Shown one piece after another: positions 1 to 13,000 of a stretch of DNA of 64,000 nt (positions within the stretch are counted from its first letter, which is position 1; each line of letters opens with the position of its first letter). The stretch is from assembly GCA_948146395.1 (NCBI GenBank), contig OX411551.1:46890854-46954853 (forward strand), given 5' to 3'. The position numbers and the translations under genes are program-made. The stretch is from Fragum whitleyi (lineage: Eukaryota > Mollusca > Bivalvia > Cardiida > Cardiidae). The notes under the pieces are model-generated. The model saw only the letters and a program-made list of their open reading frames with translations. It did not search any database and was not told the DNA's origin.

Positions 1-364
1 TGTTTTTTATTGTCTTCTATTCTTTCCTCAAGTTGAGCTGAAAATGTTAATATCTATCACATCCTCTCATTACCTTTAATAGCTCTTCTTTCAACAAGAA
101 TAATAAATAAAATAAATAGACTATATCCAAAGCTTGCAGACTTAAAAGGAAGGTCCTTTAATCTCAAATTTTTAGTTCTTTGAACCAAAATAAATGTCGA
201 ACTAAAATCCCATGGTTTGAAAAGATGATATCAATAAATTGACGGGTCAATGCTACACTATTGAATGTGCCCATAAATATAGATACTTACAATAGTCTTG
301 TGCTAACCCCTTGATATATCAATGGTATATAAAAAGAGAAGTTCTACTAATTGACTATTTTTTT
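1..364. other. No feature seen
   Basis: AT-rich sequence downstream of the gene A stop codon. No canonical AATAAA is close after the stop on the minus strand; an AATAAA-rich stretch near 100-120 on the plus strand is low complexity. Confidence 0.5.
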
Positions 365-1051
365 TTATCCTGAACCTGTATGTGATTGTGGATTGGTAAA
401 GAAAAAGGATTTTTTTCCAAACATGATAATATACGCAACTTGATGTACCTTTGGGACAGCTGATTCCTTGTTAAGCAATCTCTTCAACTCTTCACTTATC
501 ACCACTTCAACATCTTCTCTCTGTGTTTCTTTTTGTTTAGGTAGGCTTGATATATGTCTGGAATATGAATGAGTGTCTTTTGCCGGGTTCTCAAGAAATT
601 CGTCCCACCAACACATATTGTTCCTATCACCAAATAAAAATGGTATCTCCTGAATTTGCTTTTTAAGTCTTTCCTTATTGTCCTCGATTTTACTGTAATT
701 TGGTTTCAAAGGTTTCGGCTTTCCCTTTGGCATTGCTCGCAAGAAAGACCCAAGACCTTCCATTTGTATCCATGGTGTGTGATGTTGTCCCTTAAAATAA
801 ACATGTACTTGCTGTCCAACTTTTTTAATCTTGTAGTGAAGAGCTTCACTGATGCCTTTAACATTACACAGATGTGGGTATAACCAGCTTTTAAAATCAA
901 GCATTCCTTCAAGTCTTGAGGAATTTGGAATTAGGTGCAGCAACTCATCCAATGTCTCTGCTTCGTGTGTCCTCAATGTCTGGGCAATTTTTGAGAATGC
1001 TGCATCAATATCTTCATGGGTGTGGCCAGAATAGAGGAATGATATATGTAC
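365..1051 (-). CDS. Gene A last exon, HTHEDID motif
   Basis: Acceptor GAATTTACAG at 1052-1054. It encodes residues 539-766, from VHISFLYSGHTHEDIDAAFS, and stops at 367-365. The GHTHEDID signature is the third conserved acidic/His motif. The rest is basic (KGKPKPLKPNYSK) with WWDEFLENPAK. A further 3' splice inside the exon cannot be excluded, so the last few residues (TNPQSHTGSG) are less certain. Confidence 0.8.
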   Translation of the reverse strand, partial: VHISFLYSGHTHEDIDAAFSKIAQTLRTHEAETLDELLHLIPNSSRLEGMLDFKSWLYPHLCNVKGISEALHYKIKKVGQQVHVYFKGQHHTPWIQMEGLGSFLRAMPKGKPKPLKPNYSKIEDNKERLKKQIQEIPFLFGDRNNMCWWDEFLENPAKDTHSYSRHISSLPKQKETQREDVEVVISEELKRLLNKESAVPKVHQVAYIIMFGKKSFFFTNPQSHTGSG

Positions 1052-4000
1052 CTGTAAATTCACATAAATATATTAATCACTTTACATATGTTTACAAGAT
1101 AATCAGCCATAGGTGCTTGAGTGCTTGATTCAATTTACAGGCTTGAATCTACTAAATTGATTAAAAGAATGTAATCTTGCATCCAAAGACATTTCATCTA
1201 GAAAATATTTCCGTTCAGAAGGGAAGATTTTCTACTGCAAAAATGCCACGCCCAGGTTTGGCTGTCAATCCAAATTTCTTAACAATTTTAAAAGAGGATC
1301 CCCCAAGGAACATTTCTACTAAGTTTCGTTAAAATCAGCCCAATGGTTTGGGAGGAGAAGATGATTAAAGAAAAAGTTTTTGCACAGACGGACAGTCTGA
1401 TGGACGGATGCACGTTGGACAAAAACACATGACAATAGCTTGCTGGTCTTAGGCCAGTGGAGCTTAAAATTGATTAAAATTCTTTCATAAATTCTTGAGT
1501 AAGTTATGTTTTAGTTTTCAATAATTGTTATCAAAGGAAAACATATATGTCCAAAGAAGAGATGTTTATGATCTAATCACATTTATTGTTTGCATCCTGA
1601 TAATGGTCATCAATGAAACATTCCCGTGAAACTCGGTTGAAATTCATTAATAACTTCCTGAGAAAATCAAATTTGAAGTTTATACTACATAACATTAAGG
1701 AAAATGACTTCAGCCGACACGAGGTATGATTTTTATCTAATCACAAATGTCTCTTGCAGAATTATTATGCCCCCCCAAGGATAAGGCTTGTGAAATTTGG
1801 TTGAAATCTATTCATTTTTGCCTGAGAAAACAAATTCGCAGTTTCAACTACAGAATGTAACTCATTCATTGCATGCTGGAAAATTATAAAGAGAAATGAC
1901 CTCTACCAATAAAAGGCAATAAAAGGCATATTTTTTATGTAACCTGATAATGTCTGATAAAGGGTTCCTAAGGGATCATTGGCTGATATCCAACTATTAC
2001 ATTCTGAAAATGAGTTTCAAAGTTTTCACTTTATAACATATAGGAAAATGACCTCTGCCCACTTAAGGACACATATTTCATCTGATCATATTTTTTGTAG
2101 ACTGATACCGGCTCACTAAGAAAAATTCCATTGAACTTTGGTTGATATCCATCAGTTATGTTCTGAGAAAATTATCTTCAAAATTTCCACAATGTAATGT
2201 ATGGAGAAATGACTTTTACCAATAAAAGACATATTTTCTTCTGATCATAAAATTTTTTTGACAACTGATAAATATAAAGGATTATTCACACAGAATTTGG
2301 TAGATACCGATCAATTTTATTTTGAGAAAAGCCTGATATTACCATATATGGAATTTAGCCACTCCAATTTGAACCTTGATTTTCATTGGATCAAAAGACC
2401 TTAAACAATTTTGACAGAGGGTCACCAAAAGTTTATGAATGTATGGATGCACACTCGATGAACGCACAACAAACAGTGTGCCATGAAAATAGCCCTAAAT
2501 GGCCTACTGTCAGTGGAGCTAAAGAATAAGTTCAAAAAATAAACTTATCAAAAAAATAAACTTCCCATACTTCCTTGTCTAATTTGAATGATCTACATTG
2601 ACTGTAGGCCAACAGTATAGACAGTTGGGCTAACTACACAGACTACACAGACACAGGATTTTGTGTGATTGAGGCAACCCCAGACAAGTGTGTCTGTCAC
2701 TTCTGGTTTTGGTCACATACTCGTGTTGAGCTACCAAAGTTTCATTTTGAGTGTTTTTTGTTACTCTGTCACACTCATTCCTATCCATTGGCATGTGAAA
2801 AATTGTTTGTACCTTCTTATTGAATCAGGTATGCCTGTAAGTAATAAAACAGGGTTTGTGTCATAGGGATTGCATGTCTGTTTATAACACCATTCATAAG
2901 TTTTGATACCACTCTTAGGTTTTGCTACTCAAGATATGCAATTTGCATTTTAACATCTTGGTTTAAAACTGCCAAGCCTGGTTAGGACAGTTGGTAACAC
3001 GTCTGGCTTTCAATCATGGGATCGTGGTTTTTAGCTCCGATATGGCCATCTTTCATCCCATATTTGACAAAAGTTATTGTTACTAGTGTCAATTGTCTAC
3101 CACAGAATGGGCAAGTGATAAACCTAAGAGAGAGGGTGACTGGTGAAATGTTCTAGCTGTTCGTGAGAACAACAAGAAACTATGGATAGGTGTTCCAGCT
3201 GTCAAATTGTAAATGTTCAACGAAGTTAAAACCCAATTTAACAATTGAAACTAAAAATCGGTTCTGAACAATTAGGCAGGTTAATTTGGGGTGTTTAACA
3301 TTAATCCTTGGTAACTCATAATATATGAACTATTTAGCTGGAAACTTTAAGGACCGATTCTCAATACATCACCGATACACTTTCTTTCATTTCTGTTATT
3401 TTTGAAATCAAACCCTATGTCCTTTGACCACCAATAAAATGCTTATCTTACAGTCATCCGGTGCTGACCCTTCCATAAGCCAATGGAAATTGCTTTCAAT
3501 TTCACATGATATTAACCTTTCATTCTATATGGTTTTAAGCAATACTACAGCCCTCAGTAAGTCATCTAAATTTTCTTGTTTTTGCTAAGTATAGGTTCCT
3601 TTCACATTAAATGTCAAGGGCACTATGACAGTCTTAAACTTTACAACCTTTACTCACCTCATCAAATATTGATAAGCGTACAAGGTATTCGCAAAATCCG
3701 AAGACATATCTGTTTTTATTTTCTCTATAGCAATTATCAGCTTGTAGAAAGAGAACAGCTGGTAGTTGGTTCTGTGGAAAAAAAATACACATTTACTAAG
3801 GGTTTGTGTTTGGCCCTTACACCAGTGTTTTGACCCACAAAATTGTGAAAACATAACAATTTGACCAGTAAACTTTTCAGTCAAAGGTGTCATTCTGACC
3901 CCTTCAATTTTTTGGCATCGCAACTTGATAATTCTGCAAATTATCAAAGTATTGAGCATGAATTTTCATTGCTTTCTTCATATTTTCATAACAGATTCTT

Positions 4001-7000
4001 ATGAAATATGAACCTGTTGTAAAGATATCAAGGAGAAAATCAAACAACTCATTAAGCATATCCAAAAAGTTATATCAATTCAATTACCAATTATCAATTC
4101 AATATAAAACAAGAGGTGTTTGTGAAACATGATTGCCCCCTTAACAGCAATCTCTTGATAAGGCAAAGGTTAAGTTTTCGGTTAAGTTTTCGGACAGACG
4201 GACAGACGGACTGACAGACAGACGGGCATGAGTAAAACAATATGGCATAAAAAGTTTTGGATTTGGAGAAATTCACAGTTTTAGTGTCAATGATTCCTGA
4301 ATTTGAAAAGCTAGCACAAGTCTGTTTAATTGTTTGGATGTTGGGAATTGTTTGGATGGAAATTATGTTTTTAATTCCTTTTTTTTTATTTCTTAATCTG
4401 AAGCAAAGAATCGGAACATTTTTCTTATTTTGATCTAAAAGCAATTAAATGGTATTGAGTTTTTCTGTAAATCGGAAAATCCGTTGCTATGGACACTTTC
4501 CTGTAGAACCAAAGTACCAAGATAAACACTATAGCTGATGGATATTTCAGATGGAAAAAAACTTTTAAATTGAGGGTGGAATGATAGTCGCAAGACGTTG
4601 ATTAATCTCAAATATCTCTCTGAGCACCTTCTGGCTCAGGTAAAATTCAATATCTTATATCTCTATTTAATGGAAGGAAATAATTCAACTTACCTGTTTG
4701 TCCGCAATATTCATTATGGTTTTGGAGAGAACGTTTATTGTCAGATTAGGATCATGTGGATATTCCTGGACGTCTAAATAAGATCTAAATTGTCCATGCC
4801 CATGACTTATAACACCTGTTATATGTGTTTTTAGTAGCACTGCTGGATTGATGATCTGGAAAAGATTGAATATAAGGATCTGTAAAAACTAGGGATGGGA
4901 ACAAATGGTCTATTATTAGAATATTCATTTTTCCTGCGAATATTCGAATACAATTTTCGAATACGGTATACGAATATTCATTTTAAAGACTTAAATTTCT
5001 TGAAAACAAGTTTCATTGAAATCGGCCCAGTGGTTGAGGAGGCGATGTTGTTTAAAGATTTCGGGCTCAAAATAAGCCCAACCCTGCCATCCCAAATTTG
5101 GGGGACATCCAAATTTCTTGAACAACTTTTGCATTGGGTCACCCAAGGGGAACATTCTGGTAAAGTTTCATTGAACTTTCACCCATTGGTTCAGGAGTAG
5201 ATGTTGTTGGGCTCAAAATAAGCCCAACCCTGTCATGCATATTTTGGGGTCAATCCAAATTTCTTGAACAACTTTGGAAGAGGAATATTCTGGTAAAGTT
5301 TTGTCAAAATACACCCAGTGGTTTAGGAGGAGAAGATGTTTAAAGAAAAGTTTACACAAAACACGCACGCATAGACACATGCATGCACGACAGACACTCT
5401 GCCATGACAATAGCTCACTGGGGTTTCTCCAGTGGAGCTTAAAATAAATCAAGACAAAATTTCATTTAATTTGCTTGGATTCTCAACATAAGTCTACCAT
5501 TCAAAAGGGGGAGAGAAGTGTATGACAAACTTACATGGGCATTCAATGATGTTTCAATGGGTAGCTTCTATCGGAATTAGTAATTTTTAACTTCATTTTC
5601 ACCAAGTATATTTCAAGACTTTTTTTCACGAAAATTAAAGTAATAGAAACCGATTTAAGTAAAATTGATTTCCCACTTTTACTTCATAATTTGTTTACGA
5701 AAAATCACCTAGACAACGGAACGAAATAGTAATCTTATAATACCAATATTCTGATATTCAAATTTGAATTGAAGCAAAACAAATATTCGAGTATATATAA
5801 TAATTCCAAAAAGGCAATCTTTCTAAAGAAAACTGTAACTGGACAGATATTTAACAAACAATCATTCCAACCAATTGTTCAGGTCGATTCGACTATGAAA
5901 GTGGCCTCTTGAGTTTCCACAAGGTCTTTTAATGATTTGAACTTGTGACCTGGTTTTGACCTAACTTGACTCAATTCCAAACTAATCTGAGATCTCATAA
6001 GGATAACCATTCTGACCAATTCTCAGGCTTTGCTACAAGGATTTTCAAAAATTGATTCTATGACCTATTTTTTTACCGCACTTGACCTAATTTCAAACTT
6101 GTCCAAGATTTAATCTAGATGAACATGAGCAATTTCAGGTCCGTTGGGCAAAAAAATGGCCTCTAGAGTGTCTGAATGGGAAATGTTGATGACAGTTGAT
6201 GGACGACAGATCCTTAGAAAATTCCAAGGCCTTTTGCAAATGCCGAGTCACTTTATTCACAAGGTTGTGGAGTTATAGCTGGAGGCAGACAATTCTTCCA
6301 ATTTCTCTTATTGAACCTTTGTCATGGCAATAGCTTTAATATTTATAAATAAGATAATTTTTTTTTCTAATTTCGTCTTCATATTTACACAAAATTTGAT
6401 AAAATCTAAACACTTGACTAAGTTTCAAGTTGTTGTGATTCATAGTGGCTGAAAATAGTGCAACGAAAATTTCCCATAGGAAAAAAACTTAGTTATAAAA
6501 CAGGAAGAACATTCCGATTTGGCTTAGCAATTATACAACCTTTATCTAATACACCATACCAAGTTTTAATTTTCTGTGATTAGAAAAAAGTGACAAAATT
6601 TTTTCTAATAGACATACAAAGAACAGACATAAAGGATAAATCAGTATATCCCCTCTTCTTGAAAGTGGGGGTATGATTTAAGGAAAGGTTCAAGTTATAT
6701 TTACCTTTGCTTGTCTCCCTGTAAAATGGGGTAGGTCTGTTTTTGCTGGAGAAAAGAAACAGAAAGTTTAATTGCACATGTATCTGCTTTTCAATTAACT
6801 TCCTGATGAATAGATTGGATTTTGACTCTGTCCTCTTTTTGTCATTATGGAGCAACTTTTTATGATTATAGATCTAATTCTTATCCTGTTTTAAAACAAA
6901 TGAATTATGTTCAGGCACTGGTCATGGTCATGTTTTCCAAAATAATTAATCTACATAAAGATTCAATATAGGCTAAAGTAAGCTTGCAAACCAGGCAATC

Positions 7001-10000
7001 TGATCCAATACTAGACAGTCTGATACCTGATACCAAAGCTTCGTGTACAGCAGGAATTATTATGAACAGTCTGATGGGTTTTTAAAACATAATAATCAAG
7101 GGAGGTCCTGAAAATTGCCGTTATTTGAAATTGAATTATGTGCAAAGCCTCAAATCAAGTTTTTAAAGTAACAGTAGGTCATTATTGGGATTTCTATTGG
7201 CTATGGTTTTTTATTTATTTAGGTCTGTTCAAAATACCTGTTTCTTTTACTTTCAAAGAAAATAAGATAATATTGAATTGCAGAATTATTGAATTGTGAT
7301 AGCTTTATGCTGCATTTTAAAATTGCTTTAACCCTTTGCTGTTTAATCCCTGCTTTTTACGTGCCTAAGTTTTTATGTTTGAAAAAACATTGTGAAAAAA
7401 GAAGAAATTGCTTCGGACAAGCAATTTCTTCTTTTTCCACACTATTTTCTACCCTACAGAATGGTTATTTTTCTAGTTAAATCCACTTCAAATTTTCGGT
7501 TGCAAAACCTTTGAATTTGGACAGGTCCAAAATTTTGTAAAACAGGAAAGGGTTAACAATGTAAGAAGAGGGTCACCTAAGGAACATTTAAACCAAGTTT
7601 CCTTAAAATCTGCCCATTGGTTTAGGGGGAGAAAATGTTTAAAGAAAAAGCTTACACATGGACTGACTCACGCATGACGGAAACACCGCCATTGCAAAAG
7701 CTCAACCAATAATAAGTCGTATTTGAGCTAGACACAGCTGACTTTGGCAGTAAATGAAACAAACAAGACATGGTACTTCATTTAATTAAAGATTATATAT
7801 TAATTACTGATACTGATGATTACTGACAGAAAAAGAGAGTATAGATCATAACCTGTCTTTTGATCACCTGATCCATCCTGAGAGATCTGGTGTTAGCCAT
7901 CCGTATTCCTGCGTTCATCTGAGGTCAAGGGAATATTTTGTGTTACCACAACATTAATCAAGTTTTTTTTCATATCCACTGTATAAAGCTAATAATAACA
8001 GCCCTTTTTTGCGAAAAAATCCAGATTAAATCAATACTTCGTTGACAGAGGTTGGTTGCCACTTGCTTGAAGGTTTGGAAACACATGTGAATTTGGATAT
8101 GCCACAGATTTCAATTTAAAACGCCTACAGTAATTTGATGTGAAGAGCTTTCACAATTTCCCTATCAAGCAAAAATGCGCTCTAAATATATTGTGTTTAC
8201 TTTTTAGAACACAATGAAACACACTGCCCCTTTCGTGTTGTTTTTCAAAAATAACCACTTTGTTCTTTTAAGTAACTTCGTTTTTAAAGCAAGATACACT
8301 ATCCTTTACAATTATCTTACAAGAAATAATTGTGAGTAACTAAATTTCACAAATTGAGAGATTTTAATATGTGATAATTGTTGGAAATAACGCAGGTCAA
8401 AAATGATTTTTTAGTTCACTTATTGTGTTCAGTATTGTATGATCTAGGAGGGTCTTCATGATTTATTGAGCAAAAACTGTTATCCTAAATACTTACACTG
8501 ATCCATTCCATCGATTATAAGAGACAAGTATTTATCTGGATTTCTTCGACTGGTCATTCTCTTTGCATAATAATATGTTCTCTCTAGCCTGAAATATAAT
8601 GATGTGTTCCATTATTCACCTGAGATTTTTGTGTTAGGGAATTTATTCTTTTTTTATAATATAATAACCTACAAAGAAGGATCATATTAGTTCTCAAAGA
8701 CTCACAAGCTTTAACAATATTTAATTATTTGCAGGACATTTGAACAAGATCAATTTAAAAAAAAAACACATGTACAATTGATATTTCAAGGCTAAAACAA
8801 GGTGTTAAAGTTTCATTCACATTTGCCTAGTTGTTGAAGAGGATATGTTATTCCAAGAATTCAAAGAGAAAATAGACCCCTTCCACCCATTGGTTACTGC
8901 GAAGATTTCCGGCTCAAAATAAGCCCCCCCCCCCTACTTGCCACGTCCATATGTATGGGCTAATCAGAATTTCACAAACAATTTTTGAGGACGGTCACCT
9001 AAGGAACATTCTTCTTACATAGGGTTCTCACAAACTTCATGGAGTAAAATTCCCTAACTTTTTTCCTGACTTTTCCCTGACTAAATTTCAAAGTTCCTTG
9101 ACCAAAATCATCAGTATTTACTGAGCATATGGCATCATAAATAACACAAATTCACCAACAAAATATGCTGTCTAAAGCGATACAATGACAAACACATCCA
9201 TGCCTTTCGGAAGAAATTGCCATACCCACATGTTAGTATTTCCTTTAATTTCTTTAAAATATTCCATTTCTGATTCTGAAATTCACTGACTTATCCCTGA
9301 CTTTTACCTTATTTCTAAATTTCCCTGACTTATTTCAAAATTCCATGACTTTTCCTGACCTTAATTTTTCTCCATATCTCCCTGACTTTTCCCTGACCGT
9401 GGGAACCCTGTTGTAAAGTTTCACTGAAATCAGCCCAGTGGTTCAGGAGATGTCAGACAAAGATTTCAGGCTCAAAATAAGGCCCTCCTTGCCACACCCA
9501 TATTTTGCAATCAATAAAAAATTGCAATCAATTTTTACAAAGGGTAACCGAAGAAAAATTTTTGTTAAGTTTCATTTAAGTCCACCCAATGGTTAACGAG
9601 GAGAAGTTGTTTAAAGATTTCAGGGTCAAAAACTACCCTGCCTTGCCCATATTTCAGGGTCAATCAAAATTTCATGATAAAAAATTTTGAGAAGGGTCAC
9701 CCAAGAAATATTTCTGTCAAGTTTGGTTTAAATCGGCCCAATGGTTACTGAGGAGAAGACGTTTTAAGATTTCAGGGTCAAAAAGTACCCTGCCCATATT
9801 TGGGGGTCAATCAAAATTTCACGAGCAAGTTTTGAGTAGGGTTATCCAAGAAACATTTCTGCCAAGTTTGGTTTAAATAGACCAAAGGTTACTGAGGAGA
9901 AGATGTTTTAAGATTTCATGGACAAAAGGTGATCACAAAAGCTCACCTTGAGCAGGTTGTGCTTAGGTGAGCTAAAAATGTGTAGTTCATAGTTTAAGTT

Positions 10001-13000
10001 GTCACAGACAGTTGGACACTGGCAAAGAATTTGCCCTCATCTATTGATGGGGGTTCATAGATCTGTGACATTAAAAGTACTGATAAATGTTGGATAATAA
10101 TTATATGATAGATTCTTAAAAGGCAATAATTTACTTCATTGCTTTTTTCAATATTATCATATTTTTCATTCTTTTAATGGGAGAGGCGTCTTAGGTTGCA
10201 ACACTGTTAAAATTAGTTTAAAGTACCACAACATACCCAATTACAAAAACAATGATAAAATATGCCTAGTTTCTGAGAGGATTTGTATAGATTTCATCAG
10301 AATGTAACTTTTTAACTCATGTGAAAACTATTGAAGGAAAATGTAGAATCCAGTGTATCCTGATTTTTCATTTTATTCTGATATTGTTTAACTGAGTCCT
10401 CAAAACATTGTTGACCGAAGATTTAAAAGTTGGCCAGACTAGTGAAAATGTGGACCTAACTCTTACCAGTTTGGTCCCTCCTTTTTTTATTTGGATAAAA
10501 TGATGGCGACAATTTTTTTCAAGCCAGGGTGAATGCTAGGCATGAGATTATAATTCTTAGAATTAATCTGAATACCTAAGAGGAAAATTCAGTGTTAATA
10601 TTAAAAGAAATTCGGTTTAATTTTACACTCCCAATTTATGATTAGGGAGTAATATTTCTGATACAAACTAGTTATAGGTATACTACCAAAAACCTTTTAA
10701 CTTTAGAGTTTTTGCAGTTAGGTTAACCGGCCAAATTACCCAACTTAATTCCACCTTAATTAAATGTTATACTTACATTTGCCTTTTATTGTGTAGATCT
10801 TTTTCTCTGGATAATTCTTGTCTCTCAACAGGACATGATGACCTTGCTATCATCATCTGTAGGCTAGCACATTTTGTACATTGTGCAAAGGAGTTAGTCT
10901 GTAACAAGAAATACTCTTTTTAATTGCTTGCTTTGATATTGATCTATACAATCACACATTTATGTGTGCCGCCAAAACAAAAACTTTACAAAGTAATTAA
11001 AAAATGAAGATACTTATTCTACTGAAAAAATCTCTTCGTTTTCTTTAAATACTTTTCTACCCAGAAAGACTTAAACATTGCCCTGGATACCTTATCCAAA
11101 TTTTTACTGGACTGGGAAAATAAAATTTCAAAATCTTACTAAATTCTGTGCACTTGCAGTTTACATGCCAAACTAATGTAACTTCTTAATAGGTCAGACA
11201 CCCAGTTCTCATTCATGGGGCATTATCATGGCATCATGGGTTGGATCCCACAAATTTTTCAAACATGTTTTCCACCAATGGGTGGATATTCCAATAACTT
11301 AGTGTAATTGTAGCTGGGTTGAGTATAAGGGGTCTATGATAGAAATACCAGGAATCCATTGTTAGGTGCTCCAGCCGCCGCGATATAACTGAAAAAATGT
11401 TGAAAGTGACATTAAACTCCATTCAATCAATCAATCTTTTGAAAATGAACTGTGTCTTTCAGAAAAAAAATCATGCGCGTTCTGATCCTTTACTTTGTTT
11501 GACAAGTGTACATCACCCAAGAATATTATGCTCTCATACGGAAAGGATTTCTTCAGTTAGATATGAAAATCTTTGTGATTGATTTTTTTTTTCATCTTAG
11601 GCTAACTGCAATTATAGCCATGAAAATCACAGCCAAAATTACCATGTTTGCAATATTTATCCAAACAAAATAGTTGGTTGTCACAGGACAACTGCTGTCA
11701 AGCTTGCATATGTTTGACCATGAAATCTGACAATTGAACTATTCACTAACAGCTTCTTTAAATGGCACTCATACACTTGAGTGGAACAAATCTGTCATTT
11801 TTAAATCCACCAATAAATATACAAGTTATTCTCTAGACAAAAAATGACATTGACCTTGTGTGTGACCTTGATCTTTGAGATACAGATACCTTTCTTTGAT
11901 ATTGAAAATCTACTCATCATTGAGAACTATTGTGTTAAGTAATGATGAAATAAATTCATAAATTCAGGTATAATGCCTCTGACAAAGTCCGACAGACAGA
12001 CAAACACACTTACGCACATAGAGACAACTAAGTCTCCCTCACCTCAAGTGGGTTTGACAAAAAGGGATTGAATTCAATATTAGTGGTATACCCCAAAAAG
12101 GTTTAAAAACACATGTAACAGGACAGATCCATAGAATTGGGCAAAATTATCGACAGTGTTTACCCTCAGCAAAATAAGGTGACCTAAAGTGGTAAAGTCT
12201 ATCAGGCTTGGCTGCACAATTTATCCAGTTCACTTTGACTCAACAAATTAATTTGTTTGCTAAATACATGCTATTTTTATCTTAAGTTATCAACCATCTT
12301 TTCTCTAAATATTCAAGTTTATCTTATAACTATACAAATATCTGTGTGATAACAACCCATATGATATTTTTTATGATATCACATAGTTATTTTTAGAACA
12401 ATAATATAATGCAGTTATTTTAAGAAACTAGCATTTCAGTTATAAACATCGATGAAGACAAGACAAATAGAGGTTATAAGATAAATATAATATGTACTTA
12501 GTGTATTGTTTGAAAAAAATATCTAACTCGGTTGTGAGAATTGATAATTGTCTCGGCAGAGCCTCGACAATAATTCTCCCAACCTCGTTAGATATTTTTT
12601 TTTCATACAATACACTAAGTATGTATTATATACATAACTCATTACTAGGTGACACAATTTCCGACTGGTCCCCACCCAGATAATTTCGAATAAATCTTAT
12701 AAATTTGATTACCTTTTTAACTTTCACTGTAGGAAAATGGTTTTTCCATAATCTGTAAAATGAACTCTCTGACATTGAACATTCAACTTCTTCTTTGTAC
12801 AATTTGTAAATATTGCGCAACCTTGTCTTGTATGGCAGCATAATATCTGGATTGTGTGGCATCCTGTCTCCATGTAACGAAGCATAGTTTTCAATCCAGG
12901 CTATGGTTGTTACTGCTGAATGAGTAACCCCTCTGGTTTCAAATACAGGACAAATAAATCCTTCTTTTGCTAACTTCCTATGGCGTGATATGCTGTTTCT

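Noticed and set aside
7857..7921. Minus-strand stretch MNAGIRMANTRSLRMDQ as a gene A exon
   Set aside because: Every splice combination with exon 5 gives an early stop, while 6705-6745 fits in phase and in family sequence.
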